A stretch of DNA of 64,000 nt, taken from the NCBI GenBank assembly GCA_020543525.1, contig JAHYIO010000039.1, positions 2,418,001 through 2,482,000 on the forward strand, written 5' to 3'. The stretch comes from Coriolopsis trogii. Its lineage: Eukaryota; Basidiomycota; Agaricomycetes; Polyporales; Polyporaceae. A model generated the notes under the pieces. The model was given only the letters and a program-made list of their open reading frames with translations. It was not told the origin of the DNA and searched no databases. Below are positions 34,283-45,775 of the stretch, piece by piece. Positions within the stretch are counted from its first letter, which is position 1; the number at the start of each line of letters is the position of its first letter. The translations under genes and the position numbers were made by a program.

Positions 34283-35627
34283 ATGTCGACCAGACGTCTA
34301 GTCAGTTAGGTACACGCGATCTTGGTCGGCGAAGTTACATTCAAGTAAAACTGTACGAGTGGATGGAAGCGTTCAGTGCATGTGTATATTAGTGCAATGA
34401 TGCTGCAGGTCGATGTCGGTGCCATACGTCGAAGATGCGCATGAAGTTTTGTATTTTCCATTATCCGCCATGAGAAGGAACCTGCGGCCAGTATGTCAGA
34501 TGGTCCGCGATCGGTAATTGCCGCCGAAGGGTCCGTAGCCTCGTGTTGGTGCATGCTGTTTCCCCGATTGGCACAGCAAGCCAATTCGCAGGCAGTGTCG
34601 ACATGTCTCTCTCCGTCCCTCCTCAACCTCGTGTACGCTACAGACGACATCTGGTCATGCGGGGAGTATTCCAGAGTATTCCTCGATCCTCCCCCATCGG
34701 GCCATCGCTCATCAAACATCTGCCACGGTAGACGTCCCACGACGGTTCCGGCGGAGCTAGTCAAGCCTTCGCTGATTTACGTTACGACTGTGGTCAGTCG
34801 AGCTGTAAGTACTTCCGCCACCCATCATCGAAACTCCCACCTCATGCTCGATCGCTTCACAGATGCCTTGGAGAAGTCTCTCCTCGTGATGTGTGGACTT
34901 GACGTTGATCTCTTCCATCACTCCGCGACCTTCTACTCTGGGTGATTGGTGGATTATTGCATCCACGCCGGTTGGCCATACACCTCTCACGACGAGTCAA
35001 ATTCGCCGACAGGGACGTGCGAGTGCTGTCACTTGTGCTATAAGGGTGGGCTCTGTGACGCCGCGAAGGTGAGTGTTCGTGTTGCAGAGAGTGGTTCGCT
35101 CACAGCGGATGGACGCAGGATGTGATCCCAGGGAGGGTCGTGATCAAACTCGCCACAACGATATGATATTCGAATTCCCTCAATGTACGCATGCCGTTCC
35201 CATTCCTATGGATCTGTGCATTATCGGTTCCTTGGATTCAGGAAAGAGGCCCCATGTGGGAACGGGGGTAGGGGGTAAACGTTACTAAGGCCGGTCGAGG
35301 AGCGAAGACCGCGTTGCCCCATCTCCGTTTCTCCCACTTCATTGTGTGGTCTTTTGCTGCTCTTTGGGCGCATTCTCTCGGTGTACCTTCCTGGGCGCGG
35401 CCGCTCGCTCCTCCTTGGGCGCAACCTCTCGTTCCTTCTAAGCCTTCTGTCTTTTCTTGTGGGTTTGGAACTCCGAAGTCTACAATACCTTGCTGCACTT
35501 ACGCTGGCACGGTCTTCATCCTTGGTGGACGACCGGTCGGGTAGCGTGATACTAGGCGGATCGACTTCCGAGTGAGTGTGCACTTTGTGATCTGCTGTCT
35601 GCCGATCCCTAAACGATATCTATAGCT
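34283..35627. other. Intergenic region with possible 5' exon of the next gene
   Basis: Nothing is firm from 34283 to 35300. At about 35317-35544 a plus-strand frame reads a hydrophobic leader (FIVWSFAALWAHSLGVPSWA) and then a Cys-containing segment (CGFGT...PCC). This may be the leader and ectodomain exon of the membrane protein that starts at 35628. No in-frame ATG was found, so it is not called. Confidence 0.35.
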
Positions 35628-37088
35628 ATGCATCTTCTCAATGGACGTGCATTCGGGCCATGGGGAGGAGGGTTCGGTCGTCCCTTCGGATGGCCTGGAA
35701 CGGAGTTCGGCCAGACGTCTACCTCTACAGCGAAGACTACTGCAGTTCAAACGCCAACACAAACAGCCACTATCACTTCTGTGACAGCCATCACCTCTAT
35801 AACGTCGGCCACTGTCGTCACTACTGTTATACAACCTCTACCAGCCAGTCCTACCCCCCCTTCCTCGACATCATCAACAGAGAGTCATAACGATTCAACA
35901 TCTTCCACCACATTATCAAGTATTCCGTCATCCGTACATGCGACTTCCAATGCAGACCATGCTCCCAGTACCACATTGTCCTCGGCGTACTCCACTAGCG
36001 GAACGGTTATATACTTCACACTGCCCGGCTCGATTATCACGCTCGCACCGACATACACTGGCACCCCGCAAGCCGCGCCATCTCTACAGGGCAGCAGCGC
36101 AGTCGCGCGCTCACAAGGACTGAACAACTCGCAGATTGCAGCCGTATGCGTAGCATGCGTGGCCATATTCGCGCTCTCGGCTTTGCTATGGCTTGTCGTA
36201 AAGAGACGGAGACGGGCGGCAGGGGCACATAGGCTTTCGAGCCATTACGAGAGCGACCGCGAGTCGGGAGTACGCTGTAAGTACCATTCTGCCTGAGGAT
36301 TTGCTCATGTGCAGTACTGATGGTATCGATTTGCAGCCCCGACGACGACACTGTCGAGCGGGATGGTCGAAGTCTCGTCCTCGCACCGGCTCACGGTCCC
36401 CGATGCGACAGTCGCATACAACGCCCACCCTCGCGATGCGCTCCTCAGCGCTGGTGCATCCGTCCGGTCAAGTCGCTTGCCCGCCTACCGCGAAGAGATC
36501 GGACCGATCGCCCCAGAGGCTGGCGCGACCAGGACCCCGAGCCAAGACGAGCACGGCTACCCGCGGGACACGAAGCCCCCCTCCCCATCCGCCCCGTCGC
36601 CCACGCCCCCATCTGACGAGCAACCGTCAGCGACGCCAAACTCGTCCACGTTCCTCCTCTCGCCCATGATGGGCCAGTTCACCCTGAACGCTATACCCAC
36701 CCTAACGCCACTGGCGCCAATCGCCGAGCCGCATTCCTACATGGACGCGAACGGACATACACCGGGTGTGCTGAGCCCAGCTGCGGCGACGGCGGGGACG
36801 ACGCGCACGCCGTACTGGTGGGACCCGCCGCCAAGCTCCGAGTACCTCCCGCCGCCGTCGAGGCGGACGACGTTCCGGTCGTCCCGGTTTGGAGGTCGGA
36901 GTATATATGAGGGCACGACGGGTGCGGCCGCAGGTGTAGAGGCGGAGCAGGTGCCGCTGCCGATACCGAACCCGGAGATATTTGGGTTGCCGTCGCCGCC
37001 ATATGTGTGGCCGCAGGCTGGGGATGGAGATAGGCGGAGCGAGATCAGTTTGAATGCGCCCCCTCCTTCGTATAGTCCCAGAGACTAG
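35628..37088 (+). CDS. Single-pass membrane protein with PPPSYSPRD tail end
   Basis: Exons 35628-36276 and 36337-37088. A Gly/Phe-rich start (GGGFGRPFGWPG) leads into a Thr/Ser stalk, a transmembrane helix (IAAVCVACVAIFALSALLWL) and KRRRRAAG. The phase-1 intron 36277-36336 precedes a 250-residue Pro-rich tail containing PPYVWP and ending NAPPPSYSPRD. It lacks the DGGVR signature but its end resembles the gene at 43612-45023 (PPPAYSRD). ATG 35628 is not followed by a signal peptide, so an upstream exon with a leader is likely. Confidence 0.7.
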
Positions 37089-38132
37089 GAGCAAGGGCCC
37101 GGGTATGCTTGACTTACTGACAACTATTCATATTATAGGATGTACTCAACCAGAGGTCTGGAGGTCTCGGGGGAAGATGTGTATGCTCGTACAGTGTACG
37201 TTTTATCGTGCATCTTAACTTGTAGTGTAAACGCGCCAGGTGTTGCTTGGGGATCGAACCTGCGACCGGTTACCGGCCCGGTACGCCGGCGGTGAGGAAG
37301 TGACGGCTATTAGCGGCCATTCCCAGCTCGAGCCGACCACGGACCACAACATGGCTCAGACAACGACGACCAGGAGCGCGACAGCGTCGTTCGCGCCGTC
37401 GTTGTCGCCACTGTCAAACTGTGCAGCTGTCTCCCGGAAGAGGTTGCTGCTCTGCTGCGGTCTTATTCTCAGCGTTCTTCTGCTTCTGAGACATGGCCAT
37501 CCAATCTGCGAACTGTCATGATAGATCAAGTTCGGCCTTCTAATGTCGTACCTTCGTCCCAGGCTCGCAAGGTGAGTTTGCGATTTATTGGACAAGAGTC
37601 ATGGAGCGTCGCCGTTTGTACATGCTGTGCTGCCAGACGATCCTTATGCTAGGGTGGAAACTCCATTCATTCCACCTGTCCGCGTGCTCTATGGGACGTC
37701 GAGCGTCGAGACTGTCGCAGATGAGCACATGAGAAGATTTGGAAGACTTCCATACGTACTGTATCACCGGTAAGGTAGTGTCAATGCTTGCGTTCTTAAC
37801 TCCGGCCATCGACTTCGCGCATCGATGCTTGGTTCCCGAGTCAGTGCTTACTCTCGCGCTCACAGCCTTCAGACATGACCTACGTATCATTGTGAGTGCT
37901 TACATAGTGTGCTTGCAGAAGGAGAGCAGAACAGACTGCCTCACACTCTGATTCGCCTCCTTTAGCCTCTCCGACAGGTATCCAACTTGATATGGCCCAA
38001 CCCCCCTCTCATCAAGAGATTTCTACTACGCTCAATCTTTCCGGGAATGGGGACACGAAGGGGGATGGAGGAAGTAGAGGTACGCGGCCACCCAAGCATT
38101 CTCTGATGTTTGCTGAAGGTATATATCGGTAG
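37089..38132. other. Intergenic, no supported gene
   Basis: Holds a GATCGAACC stretch near 37254 that imitates the reverse of a tRNA B box, without the rest of a tRNA. Frames at 37240-37521 and 37588-37951 have no recognisable domain. The leader exon of the next membrane protein should lie toward the right end. Confidence 0.35.
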
Positions 38133-39123
38133 GAAAGGGAAAGTTTGGCGATTGTGGAGATAAGAGTTGGGAGTCCTGGCTCCCGCCCCCATTCCGACAT
38201 AGCAGCTGCAGCAAATTCGAATCCACGACCGAGAGCAGCGATGGCTCTTCGCAGCCTACAACAAGTACACCTACTTCATCAACTACCAGCCGACAGAGCG
38301 TCGCTTCTACTACCTCCACATATTCAACCTCACATCTCCCTCCAACTTCGGTTTCGAGCTCCGTCACTACGACACCTAACACCCGTACGATCTTTCGGAC
38401 CTCAAGCACAGTACGGATCTCCGTCACCACTGTCACTGCAAGTCCGTCGCCATCTCCCATCTCCTCAGCATCTGCGACGTCGTCTCCAACTCCAATACCT
38501 GTTTCTACGCTCAACTCTCGTCCACACATATCGGTAGGTGCTATCCTTGGGATCGTGGTTACCGCGCTAGCAGTCGCTGGGATTTGCATCGGCATCTGCT
38601 TGTGGAGGAGGTCGCGAAACGCCAAAGCGGCGAGATGGAGTAAGCGCAGCTGCCATCCCATTTGTGCATTGATCTGAATGTCATGATCCCTCATGCAGCA
38701 AATCTGGTGCAGGCACCAAGCTCCAGGCAGCCCTCAACGTCGGCCTCAGCGGCGTCCTGGCTTGCCCGGCTTTCACCTAACACAAGAAGGCTACCCGCCT
38801 CACCTCCCCCTGCTTTCGCCAGTGTTCGACACGTCGATGGCTACGCGGAGAAAGAAACATACCCAGACGTACCTTTTGACGTCATGTCCATTACGAGCGA
38901 CTCCCAGCCATCTCTCACTGGGGGCGTCCGTCGGACGATAGACGGAGGCTACGTCTTGCCCTCGTCAATGTCATTCGTGTCAAATCCCGATCTCTCGAAA
39001 TCGTCTTCTACTTGTCATCTTGTGGTGTCCAGACAGGATGTGGACTATGCTCCGGGGTGTACAGGAGACTACTGCGAGGACGACAAGGACTCTCCTACTC
39101 GTTTGTATACACATGAGCGATGA
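38133..39123 (+). CDS. Single-pass membrane protein with worn tail signature, 5' exon missing
   Basis: Exon 38133-38639 encodes a Cys-containing segment (FGDCGDKSWESWLPPP), a Ser/Thr-rich stalk, a transmembrane helix (ISVGAILGIVVTALAVAGIC) and WRRSRNAK. The phase-1 intron 38640-38698 precedes exon 38699-39123. The tail contains TGGVRRTIDGGYVLPSS, which may be a degraded form of the DGGVRLAGGP signature, and no PPxY at its end. The exon start is set by a GTAG acceptor because a stop lies just upstream in frame; the leader exon was not found. Confidence 0.65.
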
Positions 39124-39559
39124 AGTTCGCTCGACTCAATGAGAACTTCATGGTCTCTGTATGGCCGCTTGCCGGGCATTCATACTGGATCAACACTCCT
39201 TTTGGTGCAAAACATCGCCCACACTCGCCTGTCTTTATTGTTATGCTTCTGAAGTTGATGAAACGTGAACTTGAGCTGATACTATTCTGAAACTTGGTTC
39301 TGGGATCTGGCGAACTGAATGTCAGTCGGCCGGTCCGAGAGCGGCGCGTTCCAGCGCTCCCGCGAATCAGCCGCGTCCCTCTGCGTCGCAACTTAACTGG
39401 CGACTGCGACTAAGCCGACCCAACCTTCTCTCAACGCAATCCTGCTTTGACTATCATTCGCACTCGTTGCTACCTTCTATGACGCGCCGCTCTGTTCATG
39501 TATGATGACGGCGACCAATCATACGAACTGTCAACTAGCGAGGATCGGACCAGTCACGA

Positions 39560-40054
39560 AGCGAACCTTCTAAGGTCTCTTCATCAACTTAGGCAACACC
39601 GGCACTTCCATCGGCCTCTGTCCATACAGTTACTTCCGTCTCCACGTCAGCTCAAACCTCCATTACAACTATCATTATAGGGCGGCCGCACTACTCTACC
39701 CCATCCGAACCATAAGCACCTCCCTCGCGACCATCTGTTATCTACTACGCTGATCTCCGGTTCACCTGGACCACCCAACGCCGAACGCCGAACGGTGCCA
39801 TTGTCGGGATTATCATTGGTGTACTTGCGGCCGTGGTGGCTCTTTTCATCACTGTATGGAAGCTGACGCAAATCCGACAATCACGACAGACAGAAGCAGC
39901 GACCGTTATCAAGGTTGTATCCGCCGGTTCCGAGCTGGAGCCTGAGGTGACCGGGGAAGTTCCAACAGCGATATACGACTTCAGTTTTGGAACGCCGTTG
40001 TATACATGTCACTCTCCCTCCCGGAACGACTACGAATACTTCACAGACCCATAG
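39560..40054 (+). pseudogene. Decayed family member
   Basis: A Ser/Thr-rich reading frame (SASVHTVTSVSTSAQTS) is followed in frame by a transmembrane helix (GAIVGIIIGVLAAVVALFIT) and KLTQIRQSRQ. It is broken by TAG near 39585 and TAA at 39713-39715, the latter inside the stalk where relatives never have an intron. The tail runs open to 40054 but has no DGGVR or PPxY motif. No start codon or leader was found. It is best read as a relic of a neighbour. Confidence 0.55.
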
Positions 40055-40132
40055 AAATATTTACACATCGCCTTTGTTCGTAGATGTCATAACGACTTTA
40101 GCGAATGGTCCCGTTTCCAGACACAGCGCAAA

Positions 40133-41588
40133 CTACCACTGGTACGGCGGCGGCATGTGCAATGTCAATCGCGACGGCCGGTGGAGTGCGTCGTCCGCGA
40201 GGGCGCCAGGGGGTCCCCCGGCGAGTCGCACTCCCCCATCGAGCTCGTACACGAACTCTGCGCTAGTGTCGCCGCTTGTGTCACTTGTCCCCGATGCAAG
40301 GGACCCGCCCGGCACCTTGGGGACCCCGGGATGAACTTCGGGGGCGGAGTCTGCACTGGTGCGTGCGTGCATCACGTCTCGATGACTGACAGAGAGAGGC
40401 CTCTCGGATGGAAGGATATCAATCTTTCCTGGGACGGGAAGAGCAGGAACGTGAGGCGGTGTGGTATCTGACGTGTGATGTGATGACCCGTCGATAACGG
40501 CGTGTGAGGCACCCTGGTCCACTGTGGCAACAGAGTGGGTGAGGTGGACGTTCCCATCCTCGATGTCGTCCTTGACATCTACTTCCGATGTGCAGGTGAT
40601 GGAATTTCGTTCTGCGGTTACTGATACACCACGGCAGAGTCAACAAAAATGGTTCGTGCATCAAGAAGAGTATATGTAGGAACAAACCTTCAGAGTCCTT
40701 TATGATGGTCGAGGAGACACCGGGCATTGAGCGTCGCTTCCTGCGCTTGTAGCAACAGAAGAGAAGACTGGCAGTGAGGAGAAACAGGCTCCCGAGACAG
40801 GCTGCGACGATGATGTACGGAGTGAGTGGTGTGTGGTGGCCAATAGCTTGAGGGGCAGCTGCGAGGGGAGAAGACGGTGAGGACAAAGACAGCGTTGAGA
40901 TGGATACAATAGTCTCGGTGGTATCTGAGCCTGCAGCCGTTGTCCTGATAGTTTGCGAGGAGGAATGCGCCTGAGGCAGAGAGTGGGATGTATCAGGGGA
41001 GTTACTGAGTGTAGTAGTCGAGGAGCTTGATGCGGAGGCGGAGGACATTGTTGATTGTACAAACGTACTGACATCATTCCCAGTCGACTGGAGGGATAGC
41101 GTTGAGCTCAGACTTGGCGGAGAGGGGGGAAGAGGGGGACTGGGGGTGCGGTCAACAGACGTCGTGGAGGTGCTGGTCGGTACCGCAGGAACCGTGATGA
41201 TGCTGGTCTGAGAGAGGACGCCGCAGCTACTGTCCCCACTTCTTTGGACACGGATTCCGGGGCCTTTTGCTGTGACTCCATTGTCGTCCGTGATCATGAA
41301 GCGGTAAGTTGCCCGGGCTGGCACATTCGCAACCCATCGTATCTCGTCGTTGCGATTATTGACGCCTGTCCACGTTTGGATAGGAATTTGGTTGGGGTCA
41401 TCGGCATTGAAGACGACTAGGTCAAACGGTGCGACGCCGCCTTCCCACCAAACCCAGGTAAAGTCGCACTGTCCAAGCGTGTAGTCATCGGAGTCAAGAT
41501 CAATCGAGTAACGGCCGAGTCTTGTACTAGCACTCCTGGAGACAGATAGCCATGGAGCAAGACAAATCGCGACTCCAGCCCAGTGCAT
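40133..41588 (-). CDS. Divergent Ig-like-domain membrane protein with DGGVRLAGGP and MPPPYQW tail
   Basis: Exons 41588-40688 and 40620-40133 give 462 residues. A leader (MHWAGVAICLAPWLSVSRSA) precedes a divergent Ig-like domain (LGQCDFTWVWWEGGVAPFDL), which closes at DSSCGV. A very long Ser/Thr/Pro stalk, a transmembrane helix (IIVAACLGSLFLLTASLLFC) and YKRRKRRS follow. The phase-1 intron 40621-40687 joins a His/Ser-rich tail ending ELDGGVRLAGGPPG, a spacer and HMPPPYQW. It is convergent with the relic at 39560-40054. This is one of the most complete members, including its own start codon and leader in one exon. Confidence 0.85.
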
Positions 41589-42323
41589 TCTGGTATGGTA
41601 CTAAGTAGTGTGAGTCGCCTTGGGAGATTGCGAGGACCGAAGACACGTACCGGGCTATGGCGACAGCATACTCCACGTTCCCGTGAACGGCAACTCGCTC
41701 GCTATTTAGATGTGGAGAGAGCGTGGCGATGCCTGAGAGCCGGACAGAAGACATGTCAGAGTCCCACAATCCAGCCTGCGGAACTTACGGAAACGAGTTG
41801 CTCTGTATAGTGTACCGAGTTGCCTTGCAAGAAGTCAGAAGCACAAAAAGCTTGGCGGGAATTTAGCGACGTTACTGGCCACTTACAACCATCGCTAATT
41901 GATCAGCAAAGATGCAGTTCGAGGCCGAGCGAAACCGGACATGTCACTTGCTGTCTAATTCTAAGAATGGGAGGAAGTTGATGATGAGAGAGAGGGCCGT
42001 GGTGAGCCGATTCTTCATGTCAGGCTGGGACTGCCGCAGTGTGTTCTGTGGATTGAGTTTGCGCTAGAACGTCTGCTGCTTCTGTACATGTATTGGCAGC
42101 ACCCGCCGGGCAACCCACGGGTGATAGTAGGCGCCATGGAATGGCGTCGCCCAGGCAGAGCTCTGACCTTCCACTGGGTACCAGTCTGCTCTCACTCAGT
42201 AGTCACTAGTCAGAGTCATACATCATGCCTGTCTTCGGTGTCGAGGTACCGCCTCGCCATTGCGGGCGAGCGGATCGTCGGCGGATGATACGGATGTCGG
42301 AGTATCGATGGTTCCTCCAATCA

Positions 42324-43078
42324 CAGCTGTTGCCGAAATTCATGTCCGCACGGCGCGCGCGCGCTTTCGACGCGCGAAAATCGAGAACACAAGAAAAATC
42401 GCTCGAGGCTCGAAATCCCCTCGCAGTCTCAAAGAAATCACCTAAAATGTTGGTCTCAGTGCTCCTAATAATGTGCGAGCTCTTCGCAATGTCGCAGATA
42501 GTCTGGTTGTCGAGATGTGTGAACCATGTCACACGGAGAGAGTAGTTCACCTATTACGTCAGTTCCCGCAGTAACGCAACGCATGATAGCTCGAAAACAA
42601 TACCCTACGTTTGATATTGCATTGGTGTAATTGCATACAAAGCTTCAGATTTTTCCTGGTCGCCCTCGACAAAAAGCAAGGATGTCGCCTCTTAGATACA
42701 CTAGGCGCCCGGGCAGTGTTCCTCAGATTGTTCTTCCTGGACGAGTACTCCGAGATTATAATCTAGAATCACCGTCGTTTGTAATACCAAAGGGTACTAC
42801 TCAATGTCATTCACGGTTCATGGGCATGTCACGCTGATGTACGGACAGAAACAGTGAGATCGCCACAATATGAGCTGGCTCATGTATCGCAACGACCAGG
42901 CTATCTGCGACATTGCGAAAAGTTCGTACACTGTTAGGAGCACTGAGACCAACATTTTAGGTGATTTCGTTGAGACTGCGAGGGGATTTCGAGCCTCGAG
43001 CGATTTTTCTTGTGTTCTCGATTTTCGCGCGTCGAAAGCGCGCGCGCGCCGTGCGGACATGAATTTCGGCAACAGCTG
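42324..43078. mobile_element. Foldback-type element with about 195-bp inverted arms
   Basis: The left arm from CAGCTGTTGCCGAAATTC at 42324 and the right arm ending at 43078 are reverse complements. Only one mismatch occurs in roughly the first 140 bp; similarity then fades inward. The arms contain a GCGCGCGCGC run. The unpaired centre (about 42530-42875) has no transposase-like frame. Clear target duplications were not seen. The short frames that mirror each other in the arms are a by-product of the inverted repeat, not genes. Confidence 0.8.
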
Positions 43079-43611
43079 CAGTCAAATCGGCGCTTGAACC
43101 TGAGCATACCGCCGCACCTCCATGCATCACGAACAGCAAACGTCATGCATCGTCTACAATGCACGGATCCAAGCCACAGCCCGCTGTCGTTTGTGCTTGG
43201 ACGCCGTTTGTACTGGTGAGTCCTGTATGCAGGCACAGAGGTACTCTACGGCCCGTTCCGAGGAATGAACTGGAGGAAACGCGATTAACGAACATAGACA
43301 CTGTCTGCCTCATGATGCATGGACTTGTCGGACAGTTGCACATGCCACTCCCCATACCTCGGCTGACTGCGAAACCTCTATGTAGATATAATGGATCGTC
43401 CCTCAACTTTTGCGCACCCATGATGTTGGCCTCCTATTCCTCATATCTCCGCACCCATGGCCATTCTCCCCCAACATGTCACTCCCCGACATTCCTACTC
43501 AGTACATCAGCAACGGGGCGAACTCTTACTTGAGGATGTCAGTGCCATGCCCTTGAAACCTGGTATGGTAGTCAGTGCACCCCACGGCTTGTTACCAGCT
43601 GACAATTTCAG

Positions 43612-45023
43612 CGCAAACAGGGGACGGCGTCGTTGAACTACGGCTACGAGAATTCCTCTCCATACCTAGTAGCTCTTGTGACCCTTCGGGGTTGCTATGC
43701 GGAGCTTGCAGTGGGAACGAGTGTCTCAGCGTACCGACAACTATTCCTACAATTGGTGGCCCTAAAACGAACGGCATACAAGAGCCTACAGTGCAGTCTA
43801 CCACCAGCGTTGCTCTGCCGATGGAGACACCAGAGACGCCTCTCACCAGCACTCAATCTGCCGATTTGACGTCGCCTCCTGATGCAAACTCGCAGGATGC
43901 CTCGAGCACTTCCTTTTTCACTCCTACGTCCCAGGATACCATCCCATCGACAACATCTCACGCAGTTATACGTGTAACAGTCACTTCCACTGCTCCAGGC
44001 GCGGTTACGACGCAGACGCAGACGTTTTTGGTAACACCCACCACAAGCAGCACGTCCGAGTCGTCTCGCGTAGCCGCTTCTACGATCCCTTCAATGCATA
44101 CCACCGTCATGCAATCTCCACGAAATCTGCCATTCACAATCGTAGCGGGCGCAGGTGCAGCTTTTATCGTAGCCCTTATAGTAGGTCTCATCTTTTGGTG
44201 GCGCTGGCGGAGGAAGAGAGGTACTCCGCCCGGAGAGTCAGCGAGCAACATGTCTGAAAGTGAGTACATTCATATCATCTTCTTTGAGGTCAGCTACGAA
44301 TGATGCATACTTGTCCTCGCGGCAGTAGACAGCGAGAAGAGTAGCTACCACGAAGATTCGACAGGAATCCTGCACGAAGAAGGATCGATCTTTGACAGAC
44401 CTCAAGCAGTGTCCTCCGGAAGCAATACGCATTTGATGAACGGGGCGACCTTCGTCGAGAGGCAAGTCCGTCGGACATCCGACTCCAGCATACAGCGCCT
44501 CGTTGAAGACCCTGCGACTCCTGCACCGCCTCCCGCGCCTCCGTCGCGTCCTTCCACTCCTCGACCACTTCCATTTCCGCCTTCCCTTCTATCTCCAGTC
44601 CTATCGGCGTCGTCGCCTCTTGCAGAAGCTCCTTTGACCCCGCTCGATGATCCAGCGGTGGCACCCCTACTATCCGATTTCCCATCTCCCCCTCGTCTCT
44701 CGCAGACAACCATGCAGTTCTCGTTCGACGAGAAAGCTAGGCTACGTGATTTCGCGGGTAGCTCCGAACAGGGCAACGCCGAGAGCGCTGCCGCTCAGAC
44801 CCTGACTACCGAAGACGCCTCTCTTGTCCCCGTTGAGGAGGGTTCGGATTCGAGCTCGACCGACCTTTCTCAGGAGCCCTTTATGGATGTCCCGCCGTAT
44901 GTGCGAGATAGTACATCGTCTCCAATCCCCGCTAGAGTCGAACGGAGCGAGTGGAGCACTGTCATGGGCATCACGGAGGAGGACGAGTCCCTGTCTCCGC
45001 CTCCTGCGTACTCCCGCGACTAG
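43612..45023 (+). CDS. Single-pass membrane protein with PPPAYSRD tail end, 5' exons unresolved
   Basis: Exon 43612-44259 starts at a TTTCAG acceptor and encodes a short segment ending SSSCDPSG, like the closing SSC of the Ig-like domains. A Cys-containing patch, a Ser/Thr stalk, a transmembrane helix (VAGAGAAFIVALIVGLIFWW) and RWRRKRG follow. The phase-1 intron 44260-44325 leads to exon 44326-45023, a Pro/Ser/acidic tail with DVPPYVRDS and the terminal SLSPPPAYSRD. There is no DGGVR. The upstream part of the Ig-like domain may be at 43390-43560 but could not be joined. Confidence 0.7.
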
Positions 45024-45775
45024 AACTCTTACGGGTCTCCTCTTCACCTCAACGAACGCCTTGTGCTCTTTTGATTCATGCACGTAGCTTTGACAACACT
45101 CCTTCGCTTCCTTCTCTTCCTCGCTCATTCATTCTACGTTATGTCTCCTATCTGAATCCGGGAACCATCCGAGACGCGGACGTTGTATTTTCCCCCAGCA
45201 TAGCCGACCGCATGGAGCTTTCCAACGCACATCAGCTCTGCTCTGCGGTTGCTTCAAAGATACTCATAGCATATCTATTGCTCTTTAAGGCGGATGATGG
45301 ACAAGATGTTGACCTTTGGCCGAACGATGGTAGTACGATAGCCTGACTTGGAACGCCTTGATGAGGTGGGACTGTCGGAGGCGTTTCAAAGTTTGACCGC
45401 AATGAGCGTTGACAGTTGCCATGCCCACATTGCCAGAGTGATCGTGAATGTACAGGAGCTATACATCCCTCACACCTCCATGCGGGCGAGTTTTTCCTAG
45501 CAGGTGACCAGCCACTCGAGAGCAACGCTGTTCATCGACACGCATCGATCGTGACCCGCATCATCTGCCATAACCTTTTCGACGCGGATACTATGAGAGT
45601 ATTTAGGGTGAGTCGTCCATTCAGAACCCACCAAAATGTGGCAGCTCAAGATCACATGTTAAACAGTGTATCGCCAGCTATATGATGCTCTACATCACGT
45701 TCTCCTTATGCATAAGGAGTTCCGTAGCCAGACAACGCCCCTCTTCACTTGCCTCCCCTTCTGCTGCATACTCTC
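45024..45775. other. Intergenic, no gene seen
   Basis: Between two plus-strand family genes. No domain or RNA was recognised. Confidence 0.4.

Noticed and set aside
37236..37320. Reverse-strand tRNA suggested by GGTTCGATCCCC and a 5-bp anticodon-like stem
   Set aside because: T stem pairs poorly, no acceptor stem closes the structure and the variable region is too long; at most a tRNA relic.
38032..38694. 220-codon minus-strand frame
   Set aside because: It is antisense to the Ser/Thr stalk and helix of the plus-strand membrane protein, whose splice sites and motifs are better supported.
42225..43236. Mirror-image frames reading KFMSARRARAFDARKSRTQE in both arms
   Set aside because: They are the two arms of the foldback repeat; the similarity is a consequence of inverted DNA, not of two genes.
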